A DNA stretch of 64,000 nt, from positions 310,001-374,000 of the forward strand of contig CAJNOL010000017.1 of NCBI GenBank assembly GCA_905250125.1, written 5' to 3'. This DNA is from Rotaria sordida. Taxonomy: Eukaryota > Rotifera > Eurotatoria > Philodinida > Philodinidae. Positions 1 to 12,960 of this stretch are shown here, piece by piece. Within the stretch, counting starts at the first letter, position 1; each line of letters starts with the position of its first letter. Under the pieces are notes generated by a model. The model had not been told where the DNA came from. It worked only from the letters and a program-made list of their open reading frames with translations, and made no database searches. Position numbers and translations under genes: made by a program.

Positions 1-3000
1 TGTCAATGTGCGAAAAAGTTGAAATAATTACTTATTTTACACATGAATGATGGACAGGATTTCCCATGTTTGCAAAAAACATTGTATCTCACTAGTAATA
101 TGGAATATTAGAAATTAGATTGGCTCTTATTTGAATTCATAATATTTACCGGTTGAATTTTTTCAAAAAAAAATAGAAAATGACTGAATTCATGCGGAAA
201 AATCTTTTCTATGGTTGCATTGACAACAAATAGAACGAAAGCAAAAATGATAACATAGTTTGTCTATTCCTTTACTTACTAGCTCGTATGCTATCCACAT
301 TTTTCTTGGTGTCATGAAATACAGAAAACAAGTGGCAGCTCTTCAGCTTATCGTCTTTGACAGACAAATTTATATCTTTTATGTATAGATATCAGGCATG
401 AATAACTAACGCGACACTCGGAGAAAAAAGAAGGCCAAAACTCATTAGGGAAGCACCACTGTCATATTAATAAATCATGACACACTATACAGAAAAAAAG
501 TAGAAGATAAATCATTGATATATTAGTACGCATCCATGTGAATGATACTTAACAAAAGATCTGATAAACTTAATATATAATAATCAAAAAGTCATTTGTT
601 TTTATGTTACCTGTATTAATATGAAGTCTTTTTATTTTATGCTGAATATATATAGTCAAAATTACACTTGATATATTGTAATATTATCCGATAAGTTTTT
701 TTGTTTTTTTTTTTTTGTCTAAAAATCCCTAGAGACTAGCTTTTATTCTTACAAAAGAATATAATAAAAATAAAACGATATAAAAAGAAACAAAGAAAAG
801 ATTTCCCTTAAGAACGAACATATGTAAGTTGTGCTTGGTAAGATAATTGAAGAATTATTTTCTTTTTATCAATAATTTTTGATTACCTCAATAGAATTAT
901 TCATCATATATTATGGAAACCAGTTAAAATATTTATTACAATTGTATTCAATGTGAATTTCTAGATTTTAATTAATAAAAAAAAAAAAAAAGAAAAATAT
1001 TATTTTGAAACGAATATAATACACAAGATATTTAATCGATTTTATAATGAAAACCCAATCAGATTATTTTTAATCTAAAGGGAAATTATTTTCTTGAATT
1101 AATTTCGATCTAAATCGTCATTATTTACTCATAAATACTTTCATACCTCCAGTATGAAAATTAATAGTTTTACTTTTTTTTTCTAATCAATAACATTTTT
1201 AAACGTAGTTATTCGTCAATATAATTTTTTAGTTAAATTTTCTTTATTGAAATTTGTTCAGGTCGACATGTTTCGATTAATCTATTCGTTGAAATGTAAA
1301 TATAATTAGTTAATTTACAGTATATAAATCAAGTTATATTGATTTAATATTGATCATTGACAATATTTTCGATATGTAAGATATTATATTTCTTTTGTTA
1401 AAATATAACAGAAAAATATATTACAAATGATGATGATCAAATTACTTATCATTTTCTTCTTATGAATTTTTTATTGAAGAATATTTCATTGTTATTAGTT
1501 TTATAATATTATAAAAATAATTTATCTGAAATCTATTTTATTTATTTCTGATTGATTGTTTTTTCACTAGATCTATAGAACGAAAAATATACAAGAATAA
1601 TTATTTATATTCCTATGTTTATGATATTCTTTTCTGAATTATTATCGATACGATTAACTTTACGAGAATTTTCTTTTAGTCTATCAAAAACTTTTAATAC
1701 ATATTTTTTAGTTGTCAAATTGATTGTGCTTGTTTTTTTTTCATTTGCACGATCATCATTCTGTAAAGCAATTGTATTTGATAAATATTTATTTTCATGT
1801 AAAAGAATTCATTATTTTTAATAAATATTTATTGTACTTATATTGTCAAAGAACAAATCATTTTCTTTTTTCATTATATATAACTGAACAGAAAATAATA
1901 TTTTATTAAATAATTAATGAATTTTTTTAAACAATATTTGTACTAAGTGAAAATGAAAACTATGATATAAGTTAATTTGCTTTCATGTTATTTCGATAAT
2001 ATCTTTATATATGATTAATTTTATAAAATATGTTCGCTTGGATTTGATTCGAATAGATTTAAATCTTTTCATTACTCTATTTTTTACTATTTGAATAACT
2101 GAAGGTTAAAGAAAATAATAAATAATTATAAAAATAGAATACTTATTTCCGATTAGCAAACCACTTACATCAAATATTTGTATAGTTCTCACATGAGTTA
2201 TAGAATTTTTTAAAATGAATGCAATAGTCCTAACATCTCATCTCTAGGATCATCAAAAGAATCTCTTCTTTTCATAATAACTACTTCTGTAATAAGAGAT
2301 TTGTTAATCGTAATTGATAAATTTTATTGATTCATGATTGTAGACCATTTTTTTTTGTGTTTTTCACTCTATCATGCTTTTAATATATTATGTTCATTTG
2401 ATAAACAAAGTAGCCTCTTTGCTAAAAAAAAAACAAAAATCAAATATTAACAAACTTATACAAAGGATGAATTATAGATGTTTGATGTTCTTGATTTTAT
2501 CTTCAATATTAAATGAATTACTAATTTGAAGATCATCAAGTAATGAATGATGAACATTCATGAGAGAATCAACCTCCTACACAACATCTTGCAGTTTAAA
2601 TGAGAATGGTTGAATATCAAATTGTTGATTTATATAAAAAACAACAATGTAAGAAAAAGTCAAGTGTATCACTTGAACATTTCAATGACTATAAGAAGAT
2701 AATTATATGTTGAACAGGAAATCCGAAATATTAGATTTAATAAAAACAAAAAAAAAAAACAAACTTAAAATTCTTTTTCACAGGCAGAAATCAAGATAAT
2801 ATTTTTCAAGGATATTTTTATAACATAATTATTAAATAATTGTCTAGAAAAATTCTAATAATTATGAAATCAAAGAGTTAGATTCAAAATGTCTTAATGC
2901 AAAAAGAACTTCTTTCTACGGTTTATAGAATTCCTTTTTAATCCTTATAAAAAGCCTTCAATGGTAAATTGAACGAGCCTCAAGCTATCCAATACATAAG

Positions 3001-3011
3001 CGATAACATGA
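1..3011. other. Intergenic, no gene seen
   Basis: Very AT-rich sequence with many A and T homopolymer runs (for example near 700, 980 and 2745). The few short open frames (for example 1615-1909) are low-complexity Phe/Leu/Lys/Ile peptides with no recognisable motif and no splice continuation. I see no RNA gene, tandem array or transposase remnant here. Confidence 0.6.
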
Positions 3012-3470
3012 TTAAAAAACTAATCTTCTACATGAATCGAATAATTTAATCGATTTATTTTTGAAAACAAAGAGTAAACTAACAAAACATGTGGATTCAT
3101 TATTGCTTTTATAACATTGAGTTCTTTCTTGTATATTTCGTTTCACAAATTTTAATGATGTTAAAACTGTTTGATCCAATCGAGTAGATTGTCTTAGTTT
3201 ATGTTCCATTGATTTATTTTGGGAATAAATAAAATTGATTGAACATGTGTCATCAACATGTAAATATGTATCGAATCAAATTAATCTATTGACGAATGTT
3301 GATGAGAAATTTTCGGAATGATTAAAGCATTTACCAACAATACCATTTCCATTATTCATAACATATGTATCTAAAATAATGACAAACTTATTAGAATATT
3401 TATATTTTGATTGATTGACTTCGATGATGTCTATTCTTGACAATAATAAAGCGTATGAACAGTGCATCAA
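3012..3470 (-). pseudogene. Possible decayed SET-domain fragment
   Basis: Two minus-strand open stretches (3470-3276 and 3209-3012) lie in the same frame and are separated by a stop. The first contains YVMNNGNGIVGKCFNHS, which resembles the SET core GNxGRxxNHSCxPN of histone lysine methyltransferases. The second ends with a Cys-spaced segment (QCYKSNNESTC) placed where a post-SET CxCxxxxC would be expected. The cysteine after NHS and the conserved aromatic WDY segment are not intact, and a stop interrupts the frame, so this would be a relic and not a working enzyme. No start codon, upstream pre-SET or splice structure could be assigned. Chance similarity in AT-rich sequence is a real alternative. 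Confidence 0.28.
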
Positions 3471-3834
3471 TGGAGATTTCTACAACTGTTTTTTGTGTTT
3501 TTTTCGAAGTGATACCTTTTAGTAGTTTGTCATTGACATCAAGTATCTCATATTTTCTTGGTTGAAAATTTCTCTCGTAAGATTATTTATTTATCATATA
3601 ACAACTTGTCTAATGGTAATTGATCATAATGAATAGTTCGATATTTATCTTCTTCAAACTTATTGTAAAACACATAAGAATCTGCCGATCTATGTTCTTT
3701 AAATAATCGATTTTCTAAAAGTGAATAATAATTAAACTTGCAAATTTTCTAAAATTGTATAAACATTTGAAATTGTTTGAGAATATCATAACATACTATA
3801 TTACAAAATATTCAAAGAAAAAAAAATCCAGATA

Positions 3835-4005
3835 GTCTTCATTAATTATTTCTTAATCAGAAAGTAATTCAAGCAGAGTTAATGTACCAGAGGATGCTCT
3901 ATCTTCACATTGTATCCCTGGTATGACATCACCAACAAAAAAATGCCAACGATATCGATTATCATCATAATGACAATCAGTTATTTATTCCCAAGTACAT
4001 TGATA
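3835..4005 (-). pseudogene. Death-effector-domain fragment (third copy)
   Basis: Read on the minus strand, this piece encodes DDNRYRWHFFVGDVIP, followed by a segment with GTLTLLELLSD, a stop, then EIINED. It aligns collinearly with the N-terminal domain of the gene at 5360-6702 (RRRLHFIVGDTIP ... GTLDLLESLFDQ ... KISEQD). The DNA is also similar (an ATCACCAACAA-type stretch is shared). It is broken by stop codons before and inside the domain, and no transmembrane or lectin part follows, so I read it as an old degraded member of the same tandem family. Confidence 0.5.
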
Positions 4006-4054
4006 ATTACTAAAGTGATCTTCGAATTCGATTGGAACAAAAATCTTTGCAGAT

Positions 4055-4150
4055 GAACCTTCCCTCGGGGCCGGGCCGAGCCGGGCAGTTATAGAAAACT
4101 AGATGGACCGGACCGAGCCATAAAAAAGCGTCCTGTTTCGAGCTCCGATC
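4055..4150. mobile_element. GC-rich patch, possible MITE remnant
   Basis: A short island of strongly GC-rich sequence with repeated GGGCCGG / CCGAGCC motifs, next to a GGACCGGACCGAGCC motif, stands out in about 75 percent AT surroundings. GGGCCGGGCC-type ends are common in small non-autonomous DNA transposons. No clear paired terminal repeat or target duplication was found, so the assignment is weak. The minus-strand open frame over it (4010-4282) has no recognisable domain. Confidence 0.2.
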
Positions 4151-4282
4151 CACATTAACACTCATATCTGTCTCTAAGAGTTCCACAAAAAAAGACACAC
4201 ACAGAGCATCTTTTTTGATGAGAGCGACGCAGAAACACGCATACACAGGTAATCTCTCACTTTGACTTCCAGGGAAAAACAT

Positions 4283-5359
4283 TTACAGGTAATCTCTCTC
4301 ACTGTAGTTGTCACAGAAACATAAAGTTATGTGCCAACACACACACGCAAAATATCACATCAGCTTTGAGTTTTACGAAAACGGATTCATATGCTGTTCA
4401 TATTATTCTCAGTGCATCAGTGGATTCTTATTTCGATATTTGATTTGATGATTCATGCATATATGATCATAGGCTCATGTAGTCTATTTACTATGCAGAT
4501 AGACAATGTCGAAAAGATTGAAAAATTCGTGAATGATATATGTACTTTTTTTTTGGACAAGCGCATCAATGATATCAGCTTTTGACTTCGATCCAGAATC
4601 AATCAAAAGACAACCGTGTATGACTACAATCAAACAAATACTTAATATATCACCAAACCTTTTACACCTTGTAATAGCGTAGAACGATTTTCGTCATTGT
4701 ACACAAACTTGACACATGTGTATCTCTTACTACTAGATTGATTATATTTCGATTCTAAATAACATCTTAATGTTTGTCGATTAAGTCAATTCGCACTTCA
4801 TACATGTTGTTATGAAACAAGTGGTACAAATATTATGTTCAATAAGGTTTTCAAAGTATTTGAGTTGGTAGTCATGCTTAAAAATAATTAGAAAAAGATG
4901 AAATGAATATTTCATTGCACAAAGAAAAGACTTTTCATGACATTTGATTTTTTATAAATATTTTTCAAGCTAATAATAATAATACTGATGAAACAAAAGA
5001 AAAAATTATCAGTAAAAACAAATATATAAGCGTTCAACTATAAATATAATACAAACAAACAGATAAAAACAAATAAGATCGTTGAGAAACATTTATATTT
5101 TTTGACTATATTCTTAATACTTCTATCTTTTATTAACTAATTCGTGATAAAGCTTCCATGTAGATCTTAGTAGAAAAACTTTTTAAAGTTTTTCTCAAAT
5201 TTCAACAAAAAAAAAAGCTTTCAGAAATATTTTAATATAATACTAGAGAAGAAGTCTATACATTATGTCCATATCTCTACAAATATTCATTCTCCATATT
5301 GATCATTTAATAAATAATATATCATATTCTTCTCTTTTTTGATATATAAAATTATATTA
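4283..5359. other. Intergenic, no gene seen
   Basis: AT-rich sequence between the GC-rich patch and the 3' end of the lectin gene. The open frame at 4391-4585 has no recognisable motif. Nothing else is supported here. Confidence 0.5.
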
Positions 5360-6702
5360 TTAATTCGTTAGTAAAGTTGCAGCACTCGATGGTGAAATTT
5401 GTCTATACCAAATAAATTGTAGTGCATCGATATATCCAAGTGCATTGCCTCGAATATAAGCCAATGTAAAATTTGAAAAACTTTCATCCATTTGTGTTCC
5501 ATTAGATGAACCAAATAGTTCACTTGATCGTTCTTTATCTGTATAAAAACGTAAACCAACAACAAGAAATGTACCATTTGGTGCAAAAGGATTATCAATA
5601 AGACGTGTATTTGTATAAATTGTTACACGATTAATACTTTCATCAGGATTCAAAACAAATTCAGAGATATATGGTGAATAACGATATGTTTGACGACCAC
5701 GTTGCATCGATCGTTTATTTGAATAAAGAAACGTTACATAGTCAAGTGTATCGGATGTCCAACCAGCACTAATAGTTACTATTTTATCATATAAAGTTAA
5801 TTGACAATCACGAGCATCATTAAATTCATATCCACCTCCTCTATTTCCATAGAAATCACCTGATTGAATCAATAAAATACCTATGAATAAAAAAAAAAAA
5901 GTAAAATAATAATTTTTTCTTTCTTTTGAAAAAATATATACCTGATATTGAACGCTTTGATTTTGTTAAAAAAATAATAAGTAATATTAAAATAAGAATA
6001 CAAATAATATGTAAAAGAAAGAAAATAAGTTGACATTTTGTTAATCGTGATTTAAGTTTTTGTTTTAAAAATATTAAATTTATCTTAAATTGTTTCGTTT
6101 CAGATTGAATTTGTGTTTTTGTTAAATGTAATGTATCATTATGAATATCGTTTGCATTGAATGATATCGTTACTTGACTTGATGCAGAATCACGTTGTTG
6201 TGAATCGTTTGATGACACACAATCAGAAAGATTTTCTAGAATATTTTTTATTAATTTTGAATATTAATTTATAATCTATTATTAAAACCTTACGGTTAGG
6301 ATTCATTGTATCTTCTTCGTTATCATCAAATAAATCTGGAAGATTTATAATAGTTTCATTTTGATTTCTTTGTTTTTGAACTAATTGATGTTCTAAAATA
6401 TCAAATATAAATGAATTAATATTAATTGTTAAAAGTTAAAATAAACCTTTAAGTCGTTGAACTGCTTGATAACAATGTATTTCATTGAATGTATGAATTA
6501 AATAATCAAAATCTTGTTCGCTTATTTTTGCTTGATCAAAAAGTGATTCAAGAAGATCAAGCGTACCACCAAGTGTTGGATTATCACGTAAACGTCTTGG
6601 TATAGTATCACCAACAATAAAATGAAGACGTCGTCGATCATTATCTGATAAACAATCTTGAAGTTTAAGTAATAAAGCTCGAAAATCAAATTGTTCATCC
6701 AT
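5360..6702 (-). CDS. DED - transmembrane - jacalin-like lectin protein
   Basis: Four exons (6702-6447, 6392-6294, 6235-5942, 5880-5360) join in frame to 389 residues. Residues 1-86 resemble a death effector domain: LLLKLQDCLSDNDRRRLHF, GDTIPRR, a TLDLLESLFDQ helix and a DFDYLIHTF helix. An acidic linker and a Gln/Lys-rich stretch lead to one strongly hydrophobic helix (about 183-208, CQLIFFLLHIICILILILL). The last about 170 residues look like a jacalin-type beta-prism: a GGG-F-D opening, a TLDYVTFLYSNK strand, VVGLRFYTDK, and a closing G-YIDALQFIW. With no signal peptide this is a type II topology: DED inside, lectin outside. The inferred role is glycan sensing coupled to DED recruitment (caspase-8/FADD-like partners). 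DED and jacalin calls rest on motif spacing only. A broken copy lies about 1.1 kb upstream. Confidence 0.75.
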
Positions 6703-7780
6703 TTATTACAATAGACAATTAAGTTAAATTTCAAAAAAACAATTGTTTTGTTTTCAATCAATAGAATAAATTTTATGTCAATGAACGTATATTGTAGTCG
6801 ATATTTTTTTTTTCATTAAACAATAACATAAATATAAAATCGAGGTAACAGAGACTTGAAACGTCTTTTTAATACTCCAAGCTCACTCTCGAATATTTAA
6901 AGTTAGTAATAATAATACGCACTCACCTATAAATATATAATATTAGGATAAAAAAAAAAGAACGTCATACTTCATGACGTGTAGAAAGAAACCAATCTTG
7001 CGAAGGTGAATATCATATTTGATGACACAATATACTGACTAATTAATTAGATACCTTTGCACGTTTTCCCAAGTAAATGTGTAAGCAAATTCGTACAATA
7101 CCTATCAATGGATGAAGTAATCACTATCTAAATATATCATTCTCTATGACACAGCAAAAAGTTCGTTTTTTTCTTTCTTCATATAGTCAATATCGGTTTG
7201 TTTATATACTCATTCAAGGTATAACGTGGTAAATATGATCATGCATAAAATAAATGTTGAATAATACTTCATACGATAGTAAGTATATATTTTAGCTTGT
7301 TATAAAACATGATATTGAAGTATAGGAGTAGAAATTTGTGCCTCCCTCGACTGTAGACATGACAGATACCTTAGCAACAGCTCATCATAGACCGTGACAG
7401 ACATAACCACGAGATAAAAATCCACTGCGGGATTAATATGATAGTTGTCCTTTACTTTTCTTTCGCACTCACTGCAATGTATTACGATTAATATCTTTCA
7501 TCATCGACATGCATTAACAATAGGTAATAATTCATAAACCGAAACATATATTGATTAATTCTCTCTTTTATAAAGGCAACAGCTTCATCATGTTTCAAAT
7601 TTTAATTCGACAGGAATTACACTAACAACTTTTCTATAGAGAGAAATCCAATCTATTATAAAGTAAGTTGTTTATTAACAGAAAAAAAAATTTAAACAAA
7701 TAAATTACTAAAATTTTCCTTATAGATAAAATAAATCAATTCAAGTTTTTCTCTATTATTACTATTCTAATTTGTGTAAA
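6703..7780. other. Spacer between tandem lectin genes
   Basis: About 1.1 kb between the start codon of the intact DED-lectin gene and the 3' end of its degenerate copy. It must contain the promoter of the intact gene. I see no conserved motif, coding remnant or RNA gene. Confidence 0.45.
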
Positions 7781-8824
7781 TTATTTATACCAAATAGATT
7801 GAAATACATAAGATCAACCTTGAACATAAGTTAATGTATAATCATAAAATACTTCATCATTTGCAGTGCCATTGGATGAACCAAATAATTTTGGCAAAAA
7901 AATGTAAACCAACAATGATCATAGTTCCATTTAGTCTATATGAATTAATTATATCACGTAAGTCTCTATAGATAATAACATTATTAAAACTCTCTTCAGT
8001 CAGTAAATTAAATTCACTAGAATATAATGAAATTCGTACGGCATCACCAATGCAATATTGTGATTTTTTACTATTTGAGTAAATGAAAGTAATTGAATTA
8101 AGTGTATCAAAAGAGACCATGTTGCAGTAATACTAATTAATTATCGTTTAAAATCAATGAATTATTAATTGCATTATCAAATTGATCACTACCAAGTCTT
8201 TCACCATATAGAATAGCTTCTCTAATTTATAAAAATATCTAAATAAAAGCAATAGATTATCAATAAAATCATATAATTAGTTACTTACTTTCAGAATCCG
8301 TTTCTTTTATAGTACAATATTGTTTTGGTAGAAAAATAATTACTATGACAAAAATTATAATACTCAAAATATTTAAAATTAAAAGTATAATTTGACATGT
8401 TATGAATTTTGATTTCAATATTTGTTTTTATAATTGTTAAATCAATGTTTACAATTTATTTCTGAGATTTAATAGAGATGATTGGTATTTGTAATTTGTC
8501 TATATTATTGTCAGTTGATATTCTAAGAATTATATTGTAAAAGATATAAAAATAAATAAAGATACCTTGAAGTCGTTTGACATGCCTTCATAACAATGTA
8601 TTTCATTGAATGCATGAATTAAATAATCAAAATCTTGTTCATTTATTTTTGCTTGATCAAAAAGTGATTCAAGAAGATTAAGTATACCACCAAGTGTTGG
8701 ATCATCACGTAAAATGTTTTGGTATAGTATCATCAACAATAAAATGAAGATGTCGTCGTTTATTATCTGATAAACAATCTTGAAGTTTAAATAATAAAGC
8801 TCGAAAATCAAATTGTTCATTCAT
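7781..8824 (-). pseudogene. Broken DED-TM-jacalin paralogue
   Basis: A head-to-tail degenerate copy of the gene at 5360-6702. It starts at ATG 8824 (MNEQFDFRALLFKLQDCLSD), but an extra base near 8711 shifts the frame inside the DED before the LRDDPTLGG segment. A further insertion lies near 8590, after the NEIHCY segment. The transmembrane helix survives (rev. comp. of about 8300-8430: TCQIILLILNILSIIIFVIV). The lectin part is recognisable in pieces: a YSN strand, GTMIIVGLHFF, LFGSSNGTAND and a final IWYK. It carries frame changes and an in-frame TGA near 7817 where the parent has sense codons. Several independent lesions make a sequencing error unlikely. Confidence 0.8.
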
Positions 8825-10285
8825 CAATTTAACGTACACTTATGGACACTAAATGTATATAAATTGAATAGAATAAATTTCTTTTTTATCAGAACTATTT
8901 TATAAGAAGGTTCTTTTCTATGATGGACGTAAGGTAATATGACTATACTACTGATATGCAAGTATTTATTAATGTATGAAAAAAAAATTATTTTTCTGCT
9001 TCTACTTTATGACGTTGCAAATATAAATCGTCACACATCATTACTCAATATCAGTATCCGAAATACGAAAAAAGAAATATAAGAGATTGTGCACTGATAG
9101 TTGCAAGAAGAAAATGGATGAGTGTAAAATCATGATTATTTTTGTATGTTAATGAATATATTCATTATATACGAAATAAGCTTTCGAATATCAAAAAAAA
9201 AAAAGAAACACTTTTTTTCATCAATTCATATATCTATTTTAATAAAGTAAAATAAAAAAAATAGATTTTTATAATTTATATTTCTATCTACGTCTATTGA
9301 CGAATATAATATGATGAATAAACAAGACAACATTGATATTATGTTTTGATTTGAAAATTATTTGATTATATTAATATTAATTACTGTTAGTTCTGTCAAT
9401 TTTGTAACATTCTTAAAAATAAAAGAACAATATCATGAATTTCATAGAAAATAAATGTACCATTTATTTATTTTCAAAAGAAATGAATATTGCAGGAATT
9501 AAAAAACAAGTTTTCCCGAAAAAAACATAGAAAGTTCTGTTTTAAATTTTTTTCCTCGAACACATGACTCCTTATTTTAGGTGTTCTCTCTGTAGTAAAA
9601 ATTTCATACAGATTGGAGGTACTCTTAACTTATGAAGGAAGTTTTTAAGTTGAGTTAGGAACTAAGCTTGTGAGTAAGTTAGTAATTCAGAAAAGACCAA
9701 GTGGCGATTCATGATACACGTATCATAGTTGAATACTCACTCTCCATACGGTAAATATTCAACAAGCAAACAAAAAGGATGATCGTCGGAATGAAGATCG
9801 TTGGTGTAGATCATCAAATAAAAAAACGGTGATCTTTCTTGTCAACGGTAGTTTCAGTGATGAGGTATACACCATTTGCTGTTGGTCTTGATGGTCTAAT
9901 TTCACGTTGTTAAATGATTGTTTTATTAAACATAATGTTTCACTGAGATATTCTTCTAACTTTTTAATATAATAAATGTTTGTTTTTCATTATCTTTGTT
10001 ATTATTGATTGATTCCATTATTTCAAAACTTTTGCTTTTTTTTTTGTTTATGGTAAAATAATGAATGTGCTATAAAAACCGATCTGTTCGACTTCATACG
10101 ACTTGTAATTACAATATATTCATTAATATAATAAGCTTTACTATATATTATCATCATCATTAGAATGATGTACAATATTTGTAATAAAAATCTAAATTAT
10201 TCTTTTTTTATAAAAATATTTAAATTTATTTGTCAAATTTTTTTATTTTAACAATAAATTTAATATGATACAAAAATATTAATCT
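8825..10285. other. Intergenic, no gene seen
   Basis: AT-rich sequence upstream of the lectin pseudogene and downstream of AGMO. No open frame with recognisable content, no paired repeat and no RNA gene could be supported. Confidence 0.5.
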
Positions 10286-11950
10286 TTATTCTTTTTTCAA
10301 AGGCACAGTTTTTTCTGATGGGGCAACTTGTGCAACGAAAAATGTAGCAATAAAAGAAAGAACAATAGCTATTTGAATTATTAGATGTGTTTGAAGTAAG
10401 AAAAGTGATTTAATTAAAGTTAATCTTGGTAGAATTAACATTAAAATAAGTCGAATACGTTCAAGATGAAGTGCATTTTTTCTATAAGAAAAGACAAAAA
10501 AAAAACCAAATACTAATTGAAACAAAAACAAGAAAAATAATTTACTTTTGATCAAAAATAGCACCAAATGTTTGTAAAGTGTAAAGTAACATAATTGAAT
10601 AAAGAAGTAATGCCAAAACCGAATAATTCTAAAGCAAAAACAAAAAGGAATAAATAAATATCAAAATATTTTAATATCTAATTTACTTTTGAATATTTAA
10701 GTACTGCACTATATTGTATTATAACATACATAAAATGTACAAATGTATATACTGATAATTCTGTTGATATATTTGGATGATAAACACGAATAGGATATTT
10801 TACTTTTGGAAATTTATCACTACCCAATCGAGGTAAACCTGGTTGCCATCCTGGACCTTTCCAAATAACAGATAATTTATTTGACCATCCTTCAGTTTTG
10901 AAAAATTGTTTAAAAATATATTTAAAATGATTAAACTATTAAAATAGACAAAATATAATTATTTTCTTATTAAAATAAATTTTTTAAATTACTTGTGTTT
11001 CTAATGGATCAAATGTATTTATTGGATGTATAAGACCATAAGCAATTTCTTCATCTTTACGTTCAGCAGCAAATGTACCAAATAATCTATCCCATATAAT
11101 AAAAACTCCAGCATAGTTTTTATCAATACAATATGGATTTCGTCCATGATGAACACGATGATGACTTGGTGTATTTAATATATATTCAAATGGACCAAGA
11201 TTTGATATAACATCTGTATGAATCCAAAATTGATATAATAAATTCATTTGTTCATGAATTAAAAATATTTGAGGTGGAATCACTAAAGCTAATGGCAAAT
11301 AAAAAATCCATGAGAAATATATTTGTGCAACACTTTGTCGAAGTGCTGTTGATAAATTATAGTATTCCGATGAATGATGTGTTTGATGTGAAGCCCAAAA
11401 AAGATTAACCTCTAAATAAAAATTCAATAAAAGACAAGAATTAATTTTTAATTTACCATGTGCCATACGATGGAACCAATAATAACCAAGATCCATTCCG
11501 AAAAATGTAATCCAATATGTTATTGGTGAATTCCATGATAATCGTGGAAAAATACGAACATTTTCATATACCCATATGTATGTTGTCAATTGAATTGATC
11601 GAAAAAAGAATCTTTATTAATAGGGAAAAAAAATAGTTAATAATGTTTTATATTCTTTTTTTTCTTTCATACCGGGGTATACGTGAAATAATACCAGCTG
11701 TCACTGAGCCGAATGTATCATTAAAACGTGGTAAAATCTTTCCTCGATATATAGCAATAACGAATTCTAATATTTGTAAAACAAGAAAAAGTTGAACAAC
11801 CTAAAATAATTGAAAATTTAAAAAAAAAAATTTTTTTAATTTATTTACTTTAACAATATAATCTGGAACATCTTCAAGTCGTTCAAAGTATGTTTCAGAT
11901 GGTAAAAGTAAATAAAACATTGCTCGAAAAGCTGTAAACGTCGTGCTCAT
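10286..11950 (-). CDS. AGMO: Alkylglycerol monooxygenase (TMEM195 family)
   Basis: Seven exons (11950-11849, 11800-11673, 11611-11457, 11411-10993, 10935-10687, 10628-10546, 10481-10286) join to 443 residues, close to the roughly 445 of vertebrate AGMO. This di-iron, tetrahydrobiopterin-dependent membrane enzyme cleaves the ether bond of alkylglycerols in the ER. All three histidine boxes of the fatty-acid hydroxylase superfamily are intact: HRMAH (124-128, completed across an intron), HQTHH (137-141) and SHHRVHHGRN (His 212, 213, 216, 217). Several hydrophobic helices precede and follow them. Downstream are the family's KGPGW segment and a hydrophobic C-terminal region. Introns are 48-75 bp, and all phases agree. 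No odd substitutions at metal ligands were seen, so it should be active. Confidence 0.95.
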
Positions 11951-12960
11951 CTTTTTGACTCTACTTATTGTTATTACAAAAAACAAATGCAAAGAAGTTA
12001 TACAAGACGTTTATATTTATTTATTGTATCTAGGTCATTTTTTTTCGTCATCATCCTTTTCTTATTGTATGAAAAAAAAAACTCGTGATACGACCTTTTT
12101 TAATAGAACGAAAAGGAAAAAGAACTTTATGACGTTGAATAACCAAGTTCTATTTAGATAATGATAAGAAATGTGTAAATACGTCTACATATATGAATCT
12201 CGAAATTTCTAAAGTATTTCTCAAAAACAAAGTTTCGTTGTTTGTTTAAAAAAATTTGATATTAGAAACAAAGATTATTTTTACTTTCTTGGTAATTTAA
12301 AATTCTAATTTTTTTAAAAGAATTTTATTATAATCATTAGAAAACAAATTTTTACTTTAATCTCATTAGATTTTTTATTTGATTATGTGTAAATAGATCT
12401 GAAAGCAATATCAATTGGTGACAAGAATCTCTTTTAAAAATGTAAATTTATGTATCATCAATATGTACTTGATCTACATGCATGCGAATAAACCGCCATC
12501 TGTCAGATGTATTATTTGTTTTTTTCAAGTAAACCCTTCACAGAATAACAATGTCACAGAGTTCTAATTTGTTTTGTAAATCAAAGAGGATTTTTACGAC
12601 AATCAACTTTTTTTGTATTGTACCTATGCCTTCATTAGCTTATGCAGCTGTTTTCAAAAAAAGTTGCACAAAATTAAACTTTTCATGTAATGGTTTTCTT
12701 GTCATTCGAAAGCAATTATAAAATTCATTTTTTCAGGAATATAATTATGTTCGTTAGCTATATTACACGTTGACCATACAGAAGTGTGATTTCTTTTCTT
12801 TTCGATACATATACATTCAATCATGACATCATTTAGTGATTTAAAAAACCATCATATATTAATGTTATATTATTGGAACAAAGGCGTACTATCTACTCAT
12901 GTTATTCGTCATGAAACAAATATTTTGCTAAGGACTATCTATTACAATATCAATAAACTG
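11951..12960. other. Intergenic upstream of AGMO
   Basis: About 1 kb containing the AGMO promoter region. The plus-strand frame at 11943-12161 overlaps the AGMO start antisense and has no recognisable content. No other feature is supported. Confidence 0.45.
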
